Shown here piece after piece: positions 45,163 through 54,838 of a stretch of DNA of 64,000 nucleotides; within the stretch, counting starts at the first letter, position 1; each line of letters opens with the position of its first letter. The notes under the pieces were generated by a model. The model was not told where the DNA came from and searched no databases. It was given only the letters and a program-made list of their open reading frames with translations. Origin of the DNA: JACJWR01 sp963752505 (GTDB lineage: Bacteria; Actinomycetota; Actinomycetes; S36-B12; UBA10799); assembly GCA_963752505.1 (NCBI GenBank), contig CAVVYM010000001.1:186001-250000 (forward strand), in the 5' to 3' direction. Both the position numbers and the translations under genes were made by a program.

Positions 45163-46070
45163 GCGCCGACGTCCGTTCGAGCATCGTCGCCGGCCGCTGT
45201 CGCGCTGCCGGTCGCTACGAGGGCGCCGCTGCGGACGAGCATGCGCCGGGATCGCACCGCCACATCGGCCGCCCTGTTCAACGCCAACCGCGGCGACAAT
45301 CGAGCGAACCGCCAGATCCAGCGGGCGGCGCGCGGTGCGACGACCAGTGCGGCTCGCGCATCAATGCCGCGCTCGATGTCGGCCGCCAACCGCTCCACGT
45401 CGTAGATGCCGCCGGGTGTGGCCTGGGCGTAGCGGCGGGCGTGGGCGGCCATGGAGGTTGCAGGCAAGTCAGCCGGGCCGATGCCGTCGAGTATCGGGGT
45501 CTCGGTGAAGCCGGGGCACACGCACGTCACCGAAACGCCGGTGCCGGCTGCCTCCGCGGCCAGTGACAGGCTCAGGCCAACGACCGCGTGTTTGGATGCG
45601 GAGTAGGCGGCCAGGAACGGCGACGGGATCAGACCCGCGAGGGAGGCCACGTTGACAATCTGACCTTCTCCCGCCGCCAACATCCGTGGGTAGGCGGCCA
45701 CCACTCCATGCATGACACCGGAGATGTTGATGTCGAACACCCGTTGCCAATGCTCAACCGACATCTCCTCGGTTGCCCCGCCCAGTCCGATACCAGCGTT
45801 GTTCACCATCACGTCCACGCGGCCGTGACGTGCCCAGGTGCTCGACACCACCTCTTCGATCCGGGAGGCGTCGCGGACGTCGGCGACTTCGGCCAGCACC
45901 GAACCTCCCCGGCCGGCGGCGACCGGATCCAAGTCGGCAACGACCTCCGCGAGGGACGCCTCGTCGATATCCACCAGCACCAGGTGGTCGCCGCGGCGGG
46001 CCAGCCGGACCGCCAGGGCACGCCCGATACCCGATGCCGCCCCCGTGAGAACCACTACTCGATCGCTCAC
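45159..46070 (-). CDS. SDR family NAD(P)-dependent oxidoreductase
   Basis: The product has 303 residues. TGAASGIG is at 9-16, VNNAGIG follows strand 4, and the catalytic Tyr and Lys are in YSASKHA. The C-terminal extension of about 60 residues resembles those of membrane-associated SDRs of Actinobacteria. The nonapeptide-repeat gene follows with a 4-bp overlap, which suggests a joint role that is not known. Confidence 0.87.
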   Translation of the reverse strand: MSDRVVVLTGAASGIGRALAVRLARRGDHLVLVDIDEASLAEVVADLDPVAAGRGGSVLAEVADVRDASRIEEVVSSTWARHGRVDVMVNNAGIGLGGATEEMSVEHWQRVFDINISGVMHGVVAAYPRMLAAGEGQIVNVASLAGLIPSPFLAAYSASKHAVVGLSLSLAAEAAGTGVSVTCVCPGFTETPILDGIGPADLPATSMAAHARRYAQATPGGIYDVERLAADIERGIDARAALVVAPRAARWIWRFARLSPRLALNRAADVAVRSRRMLVRSGALVATGSATAAGDDARTDVGA

Positions 46071-46115
46071 CGTTGACTCCTCACATCCACTGACACGTCC
46101 GCGAACCGCGCTCCG

Positions 46116-46718
46116 TTAGCGCGACAACTCAGCGACGCCGTCATCATTGTGCCCCGGCGACTCGGAGGCCAACGCAGCCAGCGCGTCGTCAGCGAGCCTG
46201 AACACCGTCCACTCGGCCATCGCCTCTGCCCGCACGGACCTGTAGAAGTCGATTGCTGGTTCGTTCCAGTCGAGCACCCACCACTCCAGTCGGCGATACC
46301 CGCGACGCGCACAGATGTCGGCGAGCTCCGCCAGCAGGGCCTTTCCCAGCCCGCGACCCCGGTAGTCCGGCGACACGTACAGGTCCTCCAGGTAGATGCC
46401 GTGGGTGCCCCGCCAGGTGGAGTAGTTGAGGAACCACAGGGCCATGCCGACTACCTCGCCATCGACGTCGATCACCAAGCCGAAGAGGGCTGGCGCGCCG
46501 TTCGGCGTGTCAGCGCCGGAGAATAACGCCTGCGCCAAGTCGGCGGCGCTGGCCTCGACGGCCGCTGGCTCGCGCTCATAGGCCGCCAGTTCGCAGATCA
46601 ACTCATGCACGCGCGTCACATCGCGAGGCTCGATCGGGCGGATCGTGGCCCCGGATCCGACAGTGGTGACGCCCGAGGCGTCCTTCGGCGAGCGCTGCTT
46701 CACCTGTTCACCTTCCAT
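46116..46718 (-). CDS. GNAT family N-acetyltransferase (diamine acetyltransferase-like)
   Basis: The product has 200 residues. The acetyl-CoA loop is DYRGRGLGKALLAELA, with the preceding strand IYLEDLYVSPDY and the late WVLDWNEPAIDFYRS typical of spermidine/thialysine-type GNATs. A 35-residue polar N-terminal extension precedes the fold. The ATG at 46718 has a TAGGGT box 7 nt upstream. It is divergent from the alpha/beta hydrolase. Confidence 0.88.
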   Translation of the reverse strand: MEGEQVKQRSPKDASGVTTVGSGATIRPIEPRDVTRVHELICELAAYEREPAAVEASAADLAQALFSGADTPNGAPALFGLVIDVDGEVVGMALWFLNYSTWRGTHGIYLEDLYVSPDYRGRGLGKALLAELADICARRGYRRLEWWVLDWNEPAIDFYRSVRAEAMAEWTVFRLADDALAALASESPGHNDDGVAELSR

Positions 46719-46725
46719 GTCCGAC

Positions 46726-46731
46726 ACCCTA
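46726..46731 (-). promoter_or_regulatory. -10 box TAGGGT, leaderless-type
   Basis: It is on the minus strand, 7 nt before the GNAT ATG at 46718. Confidence 0.45.
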
Positions 46732-46749
46732 GAACCACCACCTGACACC

Positions 46750-47427
46750 ATGGCTGCAGACGTCGTCAGCGGCCCGATGGGAGACTCGACCGTGCTGGTG
46801 TTCCTCCGTGGCTTCGCAACCCCACCAGCCGCCTACACAGCTCTGCTCGCGCCGCTGCGGGCAGTCGGGGTAGCGGTGGCAGTTCCCAACTTCTACGGTC
46901 TCAACGGCTACATCGGGCGCTACACAGCGGTCGACGAGGCCAGCGACACCCTCGCTCTGCTGCGGGAGATACACGAACCCGTAGTGCTGGCGGGACATTC
47001 ACGCGGGGGCCAAGTGGCCTGGCGGACGGCCCAACTGCTCGCAGCAGCTGGTACCGGAGCGGACGTGGACCTGCGGGCGTTGGTGCTGATCGACCCCGTC
47101 GACGGCGCCGGGCCGCGCGCCCGCGGCCGGTTGGCCACCGCAACCCCTGCAAGCTTCACGACCCCCACCCTCATCGTGGGCGCTGGCATCGGCGGCACAT
47201 GCGCGCCGGAGAGGGCCAACTACAGCACGTTTGCCAGCGCAACGCCCACGGCGACACTGGTGGTCATCGACGACATGGGTCACGCCGACATCCTCAACGG
47301 AAGGCGGGCGGCCCTGGGGCGACGGCTCTGCGGCGGCTCCGAGAACCCCTCCGCGGTCCGGGAGGAAGTCTCATCCCTGCTTGCAGCAACGTACGCCGAG
47401 GGAATGGAACACCCCGACGCTGACTAG
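46750..47427 (+). CDS. Alpha/beta hydrolase
   Basis: The product has 225 residues. The nucleophile elbow is AGHSRGGQVAW, resembling the chlorophyllase/dienelactone hydrolase-like group. An Asp in LIDPVDG and the late His in DDMGHADIL would complete the triad. No signal peptide is present, so it acts in the cytoplasm. The start is the ATG at 46750. Its stop overlaps that of the convergent lipoprotein gene. Confidence 0.8.
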   Translation: MAADVVSGPMGDSTVLVFLRGFATPPAAYTALLAPLRAVGVAVAVPNFYGLNGYIGRYTAVDEASDTLALLREIHEPVVLAGHSRGGQVAWRTAQLLAAAGTGADVDLRALVLIDPVDGAGPRARGRLATATPASFTTPTLIVGAGIGGTCAPERANYSTFASATPTATLVVIDDMGHADILNGRRAALGRRLCGGSENPSAVREEVSSLLAATYAEGMEHPDAD

Positions 47428-47960
47428 CAGTTGAGCACGACGTCCTTGTACTGCTGGCAGCCCGATGTTGTGCAGGGGGTTTCGCACGTGATCGTTGGTG
47501 GCTCCACCGGCGTGACCGGAGGCATGGAACCGAACTGTGGCGAGTCACACGGCAGGTTCGAAATCACCCCGGAACCATCGTCGTAGGGGCACATCGCGAC
47601 GAACTCCGGCGCACTGATGCCGTCTGTGGGCTGGGGGGCCACCGATGGAGCCACAGTCGCGACGGCCGGCGGCGTGGACGCGACTTGCGGTTCGGGCACC
47701 TCACTCGCGGGGTCACTCGGGATGGCCGCAGGCTCCGGATTCGTGGTGGCGACTTGCGGTTGCGGGGCCACGCTGGCGGGCGTTTCGATCGCTGACGTGG
47801 GGGTACTGGCTGCCGAGGGTGACGTGGCCGGGCTCGGCGTCGAACTACACGCAGCCAGCAGCGCGACCCCGGCAAGCAGCCCACCGACGCGCAGCCAGCC
47901 AGATGCGCTGCGCCGACGCTGCGGCGAGGTGGGCGAATGTCGCTCGTTGCGGAACCTCAT
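47424..47960 (-). CDS. Pro/Thr/Ser-rich lipoprotein
   Basis: The product has 178 residues. The signal peptide RVGGLLAGVALLAACSS ends with a lipobox Cys. A Pro/Ala/Thr/Val-rich linker of about 80 residues precedes a small Cys-rich C-terminus with seven Cys (MCPYDDGSG, ITCETPCTTSGC, VLNC). These could form disulfides outside the cell. The function is unknown. The ATG at 47960 has a TACGGT box 6 nt upstream. Confidence 0.75.
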   Translation of the reverse strand: MRFRNERHSPTSPQRRRSASGWLRVGGLLAGVALLAACSSTPSPATSPSAASTPTSAIETPASVAPQPQVATTNPEPAAIPSDPASEVPEPQVASTPPAVATVAPSVAPQPTDGISAPEFVAMCPYDDGSGVISNLPCDSPQFGSMPPVTPVEPPTITCETPCTTSGCQQYKDVVLNC

Positions 47961-47966
47961 GACGCA

Positions 47967-47972
47967 ACCGTA
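47967..47972 (-). promoter_or_regulatory. -10 box TACGGT, leaderless-type
   Basis: It is on the minus strand, 6 nt before the lipoprotein ATG at 47960. Confidence 0.45.
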
Positions 47973-48055
47973 CCCCGGCACCCGAACGCCTCAGGCATGG
48001 TTTGCCCGATCCCACCCGTGTCGGCTCACGCTCTAGGCGCAAAGATGGCGGCGTG

Positions 48056-49465
48056 GTGGCGTATCTGTTGACGGCTGCTGAGGCTCGACGACGGGCTGAG
48101 GCTGCCGCGACTCGATTGGTTTCCGAACGCGGCCTCGTGCCAGGAGACCGGGTTGCCATCGTGGCCCCCGAATCTGGCTTGGACGCTGCATCGGCGGCCG
48201 CCGGGCAGGCCGCGGTGGCGGCCTTGGCCTTCGGTGCCCTACGGGCCGGGATCGTTCCCGTCATGGTCAATCCACTGCTCGTGACGGCTGAACAGCAGCA
48301 GTACCTCGACGACGTCGCGTGCCACCTGGTCGTGCCGAATGCGGCCTCGGCCATCCATCTCACTGCCCCCTCGGGCCTCGCCGGACAGCCTGCACCGGAC
48401 TTGTGCGAGGTACCGCTCGGTCGCCCCATGCACTTCACCTCCGGCACCACCGGGCGATCCAAGGGCGTGTGGGCCGGGGTGCTCAGCGAGGCTGCGGCGA
48501 ACGCTTACTGGGCCGATGAGCACCGGCAGTGGTCCTTGGACTCGGGCGACGTCGTACTCAACCACGGCCCCTTGGCCCACTCAGCACCGTTGCGGTTCAG
48601 TTTCCTCGCCTTCCTCCACGGCGCAGACATGGTCTTCACCGGAGCCTTCGACCCCGCCCGGGTGTCACGCGCCATGGTCGATCATTCGCCCACGGTGGCC
48701 ATGGCGGTTCCCACGCACGTACAGCGGCTGCTCGACCAGACTGACGAGCCCCCGCCGAGCAGTTACCGCATGTTCGTTCACGCAGGATCGGCGTGCCCGC
48801 CCGACCTCAAGCGCAGGATTCACCAATGGGTCGGCGTGGACGCGGTGTGGGAGTTCCTGGGTTCCACGGAAGGGCAGTTCAGCGCCTGCCGCGGAAGCGA
48901 GTGGGAGGAAAGGCCGGGAACCCTCGGCCGGGCTCGAGCCGGGCGAACGTTGCACATCGACGACGGTTCCTACTCGGGCCAACCAGGGGTCATCTGGTGC
49001 GAAGCGGGCGAAGTCGCACATTTCGAGTACTACGGCGATCCCGCCAAGACCGCCCAAGCCTGGGCGGAGCTGCCGACCGGCGGCCGTGCCTTTACTGTCG
49101 GCGACCTCGGACGACTGGATGACGATGGCTACCTCTTCCTGCACGGACGGCGCACCGACTTGATCGTCACCGGCGGTGTGAATGTCTACCCGGCCGAGGT
49201 GGAATCAGAGCTACGGACCTGCCCGGCGGTGCGCGATGTCGCCGTCTTCGGCCTACCCGATGGCAGATGGGGCGACCACGTGTGTGCTGCGGTGGTGTTG
49301 CAGCCGGACTCAACTACCGCCGACGTCGAGGCCTGGGGCCGGGATCACCTGGCCGGCTATCGGCGGCCCAAAGCCATCACGGCGGTCGACGAACTGCCCT
49401 TGACGAGCAACGGCAAGGTGCTTCGTGACGGCCTAGCCGACTGGGTGGCGGAGCGATCCATGTAG
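48056..49465 (+). CDS. AMP-dependent acyl-CoA synthetase / ligase
   Basis: The product has about 469 residues, in the adenylate-forming family. The P-loop is HFTSGTTGRSKGVW, the A5-like region WEFLGSTEGQ, the A7/A8 region TVGDLGRLDDDGYLFLHGRR, and the C-terminal catalytic Lys is in TSNGKVLRD. It is slightly short at the N-terminus compared with fatty acyl-CoA ligases. The acid it activates is unknown. The start is probably a GTG at 48053 or 48056; no Shine-Dalgarno is clear. Confidence 0.88.
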   Translation: MAYLLTAAEARRRAEAAATRLVSERGLVPGDRVAIVAPESGLDAASAAAGQAAVAALAFGALRAGIVPVMVNPLLVTAEQQQYLDDVACHLVVPNAASAIHLTAPSGLAGQPAPDLCEVPLGRPMHFTSGTTGRSKGVWAGVLSEAAANAYWADEHRQWSLDSGDVVLNHGPLAHSAPLRFSFLAFLHGADMVFTGAFDPARVSRAMVDHSPTVAMAVPTHVQRLLDQTDEPPPSSYRMFVHAGSACPPDLKRRIHQWVGVDAVWEFLGSTEGQFSACRGSEWEERPGTLGRARAGRTLHIDDGSYSGQPGVIWCEAGEVAHFEYYGDPAKTAQAWAELPTGGRAFTVGDLGRLDDDGYLFLHGRRTDLIVTGGVNVYPAEVESELRTCPAVRDVAVFGLPDGRWGDHVCAAVVLQPDSTTADVEAWGRDHLAGYRRPKAITAVDELPLTSNGKVLRDGLADWVAERSM

Positions 49466-49532
49466 GTCACAATCGTCCTGCCAGGTTGGGGAAATAATCG
49501 GTTGCACACGTGCCTCGCACCCCATCGCCCAC

Positions 49533-49538
49533 TAGCCT
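49533..49538 (+). promoter_or_regulatory. -10 box TAGCCT, leaderless-type
   Basis: It ends 7 nt before the phosphofructokinase ATG at 49546. Confidence 0.45.
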
Positions 49539-49545
49539 ACTCAGC

Positions 49546-50772
49546 ATGACAGTACGCAAAGTTGCCATGCTCACCGCCGGGGGCCTCGCCCCGTGCCTCT
49601 CCTCCGCCGTTGGCGGTCTCATCGAGCGCTACACCGAGATCGACCCCGATGTTGAATTGATCGCCTACGTCGACGGCTACCAGGGACTTCTGCTGGGGAA
49701 TCGATCAGCGATCACACCCGAGATGCGGGAGAACGCCGCGCTGCTGCACAAATTCGGCGGCAGCCCCATCGGCAACTCCCGGGTCAAGCTGACCAACGTC
49801 GCGGACTGCGTGAAGCGCGGACTGGTCAGGAGGGCCAGAACCCGCTGGAGGTGGCCGCAAACCAACTGGTCGCCGACGGCGTCGACGTGCTGCACACCAT
49901 CGGCGGTGACGACACCAACACCACCGCCGCAGACCTGGCCGCCTTCCTGCACGAGAACGACTACGAACTCACCGTCGTCGGACTGCCCAAGACGATCGAC
50001 AACGACGTCTACCCGATCCGTCAGAGCCTCGGAGCTTGGACCGCCGCTGAGCAGGGCGCGATCTACGCCCGCAACATCATCGCCGAGCACGGCGCCAACC
50101 CGCGGTCGCTGATCATCCACGAAGTGATGGGGCGCAACTGCGGCTGGCTCACGGCCGCGACCGCCGCGGAATACCGCGCCTGGCTGGCCGGGCAGTCGTG
50201 GAACCCGGGCATCGGGCTGGACGCGACGGCGCTGGGACGTGCACGCGGTGTTCGTGCCGGAAATGACGTTCGACCTCAAGGCTGAGGCGGCCCGGCTCAA
50301 AGGCATCATGGACGAACTCGGCTGCGTCAACATCTTCCTGTCCGAGGGGGCTGGCGTCACCGAAATCGTCGCCGAGATGGAGGCCGCTGGGGAGGAGATT
50401 CCCCGCGACGCCTTCGGTCACGTGCGACTGGACAAGGTGAACCCGGGCCAGTGGTTCGGCAACCAGTTCGCCGACATGGTGGGCGCTGAGAAGACCCAGG
50501 TCTGGAAGAGCGGCTACTTCGCCCGGTCGGCCGCGGCCAACACCGACGATCTGCGCCTCATCAAGTGTTGCACGGACCTTGCCGTGGAGTGCGCGCTGCG
50601 CCGCGAGGGCGGTGTCATCGGCCACGATGAGGATCACGGCGACCGACTGCGGGCCATCGAGTTCGACCGGATCGCCGGTGGCAAGCCCTTCGACATCGAC
50701 CTACCTTGGTTCGGCGAGATGCTCGCCGGCATCGGCCAGGCCAAGGGCGCGAAAGCCCACGTCGAGCATTGA
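49546..50772 (+). pseudogene. PPi-type 6-phosphofructokinase, two compensating frameshifts
   Basis: Read across three frames it gives a normal protein of about 408 residues. The second position of the phosphate-donor motif reads GGDDTN instead of GGDGT, the mark of pyrophosphate-dependent enzymes. PKTIDNDVYPI is the fructose-6-phosphate and catalytic Asp motif, and MGRNCGWLT is also present. One base appears lost near 49828 (after KRGLV, expected K/R-EGQNPLEV). One appears gained near 50229 (GLDAT, then WDVHAVFVPEM). Net length is a multiple of three. No other damage is seen, so sequence errors are as likely as inactivation. Confidence 0.85.
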
Positions 50773-50797
50773 GCTGAGCTAGGGCGGGGTCCGCTGA

Positions 50798-51787
50798 ATG
50801 ACCGGGGAGACTTTGCGTCGAACGGGGCCCGGGCTTGAGCCGCTGCGCCCACTCGACCAGATGTGGCTGGGCCGGTACCCCGGGTACGTCTGGATGTGGG
50901 TCGTGTGGCTGGTCCTGTCAGGCGGCAACCTCGCTTTCGCGGTTGCCTTCCCGGCGAACTTGAAGCCGCCCACGGCTGATTCGGTTGTATCGCTGGTCTG
51001 GGTCGCCGTGTCGCTCGTGCTGCTGCTGATCCTGGGCGCGCGAACCCCCCGCTGGTTCATTCACCTGCAGTTGGTGACGGCCATGATGCTCACGGCCTCA
51101 CTGGTCTACTCTGCCCTGACCACCCTGGGCGCTGCCCTGTTCGGCTGGGCCTACTGCATGATCGCCATGTACGTGTCGGTCTGGCTGCCGCGGCGCACGG
51201 CGGCGGGGTATGTGGTGGGGACAGCCGTGTTGTACCTGGCCACCCTTGGGCTGCGTGGCGACCTTCCCTACCTGCTGGTGACGTGGCTGATAACGATCAC
51301 CGTCAGCAGCACGATCGCATTGCTCCTGGGTTTCCTGGTGGGCAGATTGCGCACGATCGCCACCGTTGATCCCCTCACCGGGCTACGCAACCGCGCGGGG
51401 TTGGACTCAGTCGTCGCGAGGGCTCACATCCCCGGAGCGCCAACGTCGCTCGTGGTTTCCGACCTCAACGACTTCAAAGCCGTCAATGACTCGCAGGGCC
51501 ACCTTGCCGGTGATCGCCTGTTGCAGGACATTGGCGCAGCGTTGCGCGCCAGCATCTCGCCGAGCGACTTTGCGTTTCGTACCGGCGGCGACGAGTTCAT
51601 GCTGATCCTGCCCGGCCGTGACGTCGACGATGCCCGCGTGCTCATGGATCGGATTGCCTCGCAGGTCGATGTCGACCTGTCGAGCGGCATCGTCGAGTGG
51701 CCTCGGGGAGAGGGCTTCGATTCGGCGATGAGCCGCGCCGACGAACTGATGTATGAGGCCAAGCGACGTCGCGATGTTCAGGGGTAG
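50798..51787 (+). CDS. Membrane-bound GGDEF diguanylate cyclase (second)
   Basis: The product has 329 residues. Five or six hydrophobic helices cover residues 30-190, with basic loops (RTPRWF, LPRRTA). DPLTGLRNRAGLDS opens the GGDEF domain, and the active-site loop GGDEF is at 263-267, fully canonical. The inhibitory RxxD site is not obvious. It makes cyclic di-GMP. It sits 25 bp after the phosphofructokinase gene and may share its transcript. Confidence 0.9.
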   Translation: MTGETLRRTGPGLEPLRPLDQMWLGRYPGYVWMWVVWLVLSGGNLAFAVAFPANLKPPTADSVVSLVWVAVSLVLLLILGARTPRWFIHLQLVTAMMLTASLVYSALTTLGAALFGWAYCMIAMYVSVWLPRRTAAGYVVGTAVLYLATLGLRGDLPYLLVTWLITITVSSTIALLLGFLVGRLRTIATVDPLTGLRNRAGLDSVVARAHIPGAPTSLVVSDLNDFKAVNDSQGHLAGDRLLQDIGAALRASISPSDFAFRTGGDEFMLILPGRDVDDARVLMDRIASQVDVDLSSGIVEWPRGEGFDSAMSRADELMYEAKRRRDVQG

Positions 51788-51792
51788 ACCCG

Positions 51793-52971
51793 TCATCGAT
51801 AGGCGGCTAGTCCGGTGAGGGCCTCCCCGACCACCAGCGTGTGCATCTCGTTAGTCCCCTCGTAGGTGTACACCGATTCCAGGTTGTTCATGTGGCGGAT
51901 CACCGGGTACTCCAGCGTCACACCGTTGCCCCCGAGGATGGACCGGCACTCCCGCGCGATGGCCAGGGCTTCTCTGGCGTTGTTGAGTTTGCCCGCGCTC
52001 ACCTGCTCGGGCCGAATCCGCCCGGCATCCTTGAGCCGGCCCAGGTGCATCGCGAGCAGCAGGCCCTTGTCGAGCTCGAGTGTCATGTCCGCCAGCTTCT
52101 TCTGCGTCAACTGATAGCCGGCGATGGGTCGATCGAACTGGACTCTGCCGATCGCGTAGTCAAGGGCGGTCTCCAGGCAGTCCCGGGCCGCACCGAGCGT
52201 GCCGAAGACGATGCCAAACCGTGCTTCGTTCAGGCACGACAGCGGCCCGCGCAGGCCCTGCACCTCTGGTAGCACCGCATCGGCGGGCAGGCGGACGTCG
52301 TCGAGTACCAGTTCGGATGTCACCGAGGCCCGTAGCGATAGCTTCTTGGTGATCTCGTTCGCTGTGAAGCCGGGGGTGTTGGTGGGCACCACGAAGCCAC
52401 GAATCCGCTCGTCGGTGCGGGCCCACACCACGGCCACGTCTGCCACGTTGCCGTTGGTGATCCACATCTTGGCCCCGTTGAGCACCCAATCATCGCCGTC
52501 CTTGACTGCCCGCGTCCGCATTCCGCCCGGATTCGAGCCGAAATCCGCCTCAGTGAGTCCGAAGCACCCGATGAGCTCCCCGGCTGCCATGCCTGGCAAC
52601 CACTGCTGCTTGTGTTCCTCGCTGCCGAAGGCCCATATGGCATACATCGCCAGGGATCCCTGCACGCTCACCAACGACCGAATCCCCGAATCGCCGGCCT
52701 CAAGTTCCAGCGACACCAGCCCGTAGGCCGTCGCTGAGGCACCTGTGCAGCCGTAGCCCTCGAGGTGCATGCCCAGCAGACCCAGACCGCCCATTTCTCG
52801 GGCGAGTTCGCGGGCAGGTATCCAGCCTGCCTCGAACCAATCGGCGATCTCGGGCTTGATTCGGTCGTTGACGTAGCTTCGCACGACGTCCCGCATCGCT
52901 CGCTCGTCGTCGGTGAGCAGATCGTCGAGATCGAGCAGAGCAACGGGGTGCATCGGAGGTGTTGACATCAC
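51793..52971 (-). CDS. Glutaryl-CoA dehydrogenase (acyl-CoA dehydrogenase family)
   Basis: The product has 392 residues. It oxidises and decarboxylates glutaryl-CoA to crotonyl-CoA using FAD. Visible marks are ELIGCFGLTEADFGSNPGGM, KMWITNGNVADVAVVWA and the C-terminal catalytic Glu371 in YTYEGTNEMHTL, which is at the glutaryl-CoA dehydrogenase position. The divergent CoA-transferase next door fits activation of free glutarate. The start is taken at ATG 52971. Confidence 0.87.
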   Translation of the reverse strand: MMSTPPMHPVALLDLDDLLTDDERAMRDVVRSYVNDRIKPEIADWFEAGWIPARELAREMGGLGLLGMHLEGYGCTGASATAYGLVSLELEAGDSGIRSLVSVQGSLAMYAIWAFGSEEHKQQWLPGMAAGELIGCFGLTEADFGSNPGGMRTRAVKDGDDWVLNGAKMWITNGNVADVAVVWARTDERIRGFVVPTNTPGFTANEITKKLSLRASVTSELVLDDVRLPADAVLPEVQGLRGPLSCLNEARFGIVFGTLGAARDCLETALDYAIGRVQFDRPIAGYQLTQKKLADMTLELDKGLLLAMHLGRLKDAGRIRPEQVSAGKLNNAREALAIARECRSILGGNGVTLEYPVIRHMNNLESVYTYEGTNEMHTLVVGEALTGLAAYR

Positions 52972-53097
52972 CAGCTACCTTCCTGGGCCGGTCGGCGCGG
53001 CCATCACAGGTGTGGAACGTGCAGCCATTATCGGCACACCTGCGTGTGTTCACCCATGTCGGTAGTGTCGCGGACATCAGCGAAAGGGATGATTGCC

Positions 53098-54264
53098 GTG
53101 GATGCAGTCCCATCACATCTCGACGACGCGACTCACGTCCCCGCCGGGCCACTGTCCGGCCTGGTGGTCGCGGACTTCACCCGGGTGCTCGCCGGGCCCT
53201 ACGCCACCATGCTGCTCGGCGACCTCGGCGCCGAGGTCATCAAGGTGGAACGCCCCGGATCCGGCGACGACACCCGCGCCTGGGGCCCGCCATATGCCGC
53301 AGACGGCCAATCCAGCTACTTCCACTCGGTCAACCGCAACAAGACGTCGGTGGCGTGGGACCTCGACGACGAATCCGACGCGGCGGCGGCGCGGGCGCTG
53401 GCCATCCGAGCCGACGTCTTGGTGGAGAACCACAAGGTTGGCGCGCTGGCCCGACGGGGTCTGGGCTACAACGACTTGGCGGCCGCCAATCCAGGATTGA
53501 TCTACTGCTCGATCACCGGATTTGGCCCGACCGGGGGTGCGCAGCTGCCCGGCTACGACCTGCTGGTGCAGGCCATGGGCGGCCTCATGAGTGTCACCGG
53601 CAGCGAGCCGGATTCGCCCACCAAGGCCGGCGTTGCCGTGGTGGATGTGCTGACCGGCCTGCACGCGACGGTTGGGATTCTTGCCGCACTGGCCGAGCGC
53701 AACCGCACCGGGGCGGGCCAGCACGTTGAGGTGAATCTGTTGAGCTCGCTGCTATCGGCACTGGTCAACCAGTCGAGCAGCTACGTCACCGCGGACGTGG
53801 TGCCGGGCATTCTGGGCAATGCTCACCCATCCATCGCGCCCTACGAGGTGTTCCGCACGGCAGACCGCCCGTTGGTGCTGGCGATCGGCAACGACTCCCA
53901 ATTCGCGGTACTGGCCGACGAACTCGGTGCCCCCTCGTTGGCGGTCGACGAGCGCTTCAGTACGAATCCGGCCCGGGTGCGCCACCGGACCGAGCTGGCG
54001 GCGGCGCTGACCGCGCTGCTGGCTGACGACAGCGCCGAGAATTGGCAAGCCCGCCTCACCGAACGCGGGATCCCGTGCGGGCCAATCAACGACCTCGCCG
54101 AGGCCTTCGCGCTCGCGACTCAGCTCGGCCTCCACCCGGTGGCCACGATCGCAGCCGACGATACGTCGTCCGAAACCCCCACGGTTGCCCACCCGATCTC
54201 GTTCTCCCGGACCCCTGCGTCCTACCGACTGGCGCCGCCGCGACTCGAGGCCGACGGACACTGA
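53098..54264 (+). CDS. Family III CoA-transferase (CaiB/BaiF), probably glutarate-specific
   Basis: The product has 388 residues. LAGPYATMLLGDLGAEVIKV opens the fold, and the catalytic Asp154 lies in PGYDLLVQAMGGLMSVTG. Family III enzymes move CoA between carboxylic acids. The divergent glutaryl-CoA dehydrogenase suggests a succinyl-CoA:glutarate transferase by context, not by a specific motif. The GTG at 53098 is preferred because AAAGGGA lies 8-9 nt upstream; an ATG at 53089 would leave no spacing. Confidence 0.85.
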   Translation: MDAVPSHLDDATHVPAGPLSGLVVADFTRVLAGPYATMLLGDLGAEVIKVERPGSGDDTRAWGPPYAADGQSSYFHSVNRNKTSVAWDLDDESDAAAARALAIRADVLVENHKVGALARRGLGYNDLAAANPGLIYCSITGFGPTGGAQLPGYDLLVQAMGGLMSVTGSEPDSPTKAGVAVVDVLTGLHATVGILAALAERNRTGAGQHVEVNLLSSLLSALVNQSSSYVTADVVPGILGNAHPSIAPYEVFRTADRPLVLAIGNDSQFAVLADELGAPSLAVDERFSTNPARVRHRTELAAALTALLADDSAENWQARLTERGIPCGPINDLAEAFALATQLGLHPVATIAADDTSSETPTVAHPISFSRTPASYRLAPPRLEADGH

Positions 54265-54306
54265 CCGCCGCCGGCGTTCTCGAAGGCACTTGCCTCACAG
54301 GTGTGC

Positions 54307-54771
54307 CTACCGACGCGCCCGCCATGGCTTCCACAGCGCCTGGCCGACGGCCCGGACCTTGCCCTGCGCGCTCAACTCGACCCTCACCGTCATCGCCGAC
54401 TCGTCACCATCGAGGAGTTCCGCCCAGACGTCCAAGTGCTCCTCCAGCGGGGTGGGACGCAGGTACTTGACCTCAATCCCAGCAGTGACGTACGGAAGCA
54501 TCCCCGCTACCTCACCGAGGCCCCGCTGCTGTGCCTGGAGCATCATCGGGGTCGCGCTGTGGCAATCCATCAGCGTGCAGATGATGCCGCCATTGAGGTA
54601 CCCGAGGCCATTGTCGTGCTCGGCCCATGGCGTGAACCGGGCATAGGTGCCACCGTCACCGGCGAAACTGCGGATGCGCAGGCCCTTCGGGTTGGCCGGA
54701 CCGCACCCGAAACAGGTCATCTCGGGGAAGAACTGTTCCTGCAGGCTCAGTGATGGCTCGTGGGCTGTCAC
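54307..54771 (-). CDS. PaaI-type hotdog thioesterase
   Basis: The product has 154 residues. It has a CFGCGPANPKGLRI N-terminus and GYLNGGIICTLMDCHSATPM, the PaaI-family helix with the catalytic Asp/Cys region. It cleaves acyl- or aryl-CoA. It is convergent with the CoA-transferase gene. The substrate is unknown, though it lies among acyl-CoA genes. Confidence 0.85.
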   Translation of the reverse strand: MTAHEPSLSLQEQFFPEMTCFGCGPANPKGLRIRSFAGDGGTYARFTPWAEHDNGLGYLNGGIICTLMDCHSATPMMLQAQQRGLGEVAGMLPYVTAGIEVKYLRPTPLEEHLDVWAELLDGDESAMTVRVELSAQGKVRAVGQALWKPWRARR

Positions 54772-54838
54772 CGGGCAAGCCTAGGACGCCGCCCCGCCGT
54801 GCGCAGCAGCGTCCCCGGGGTGCGGCACAGTGCTCGGC

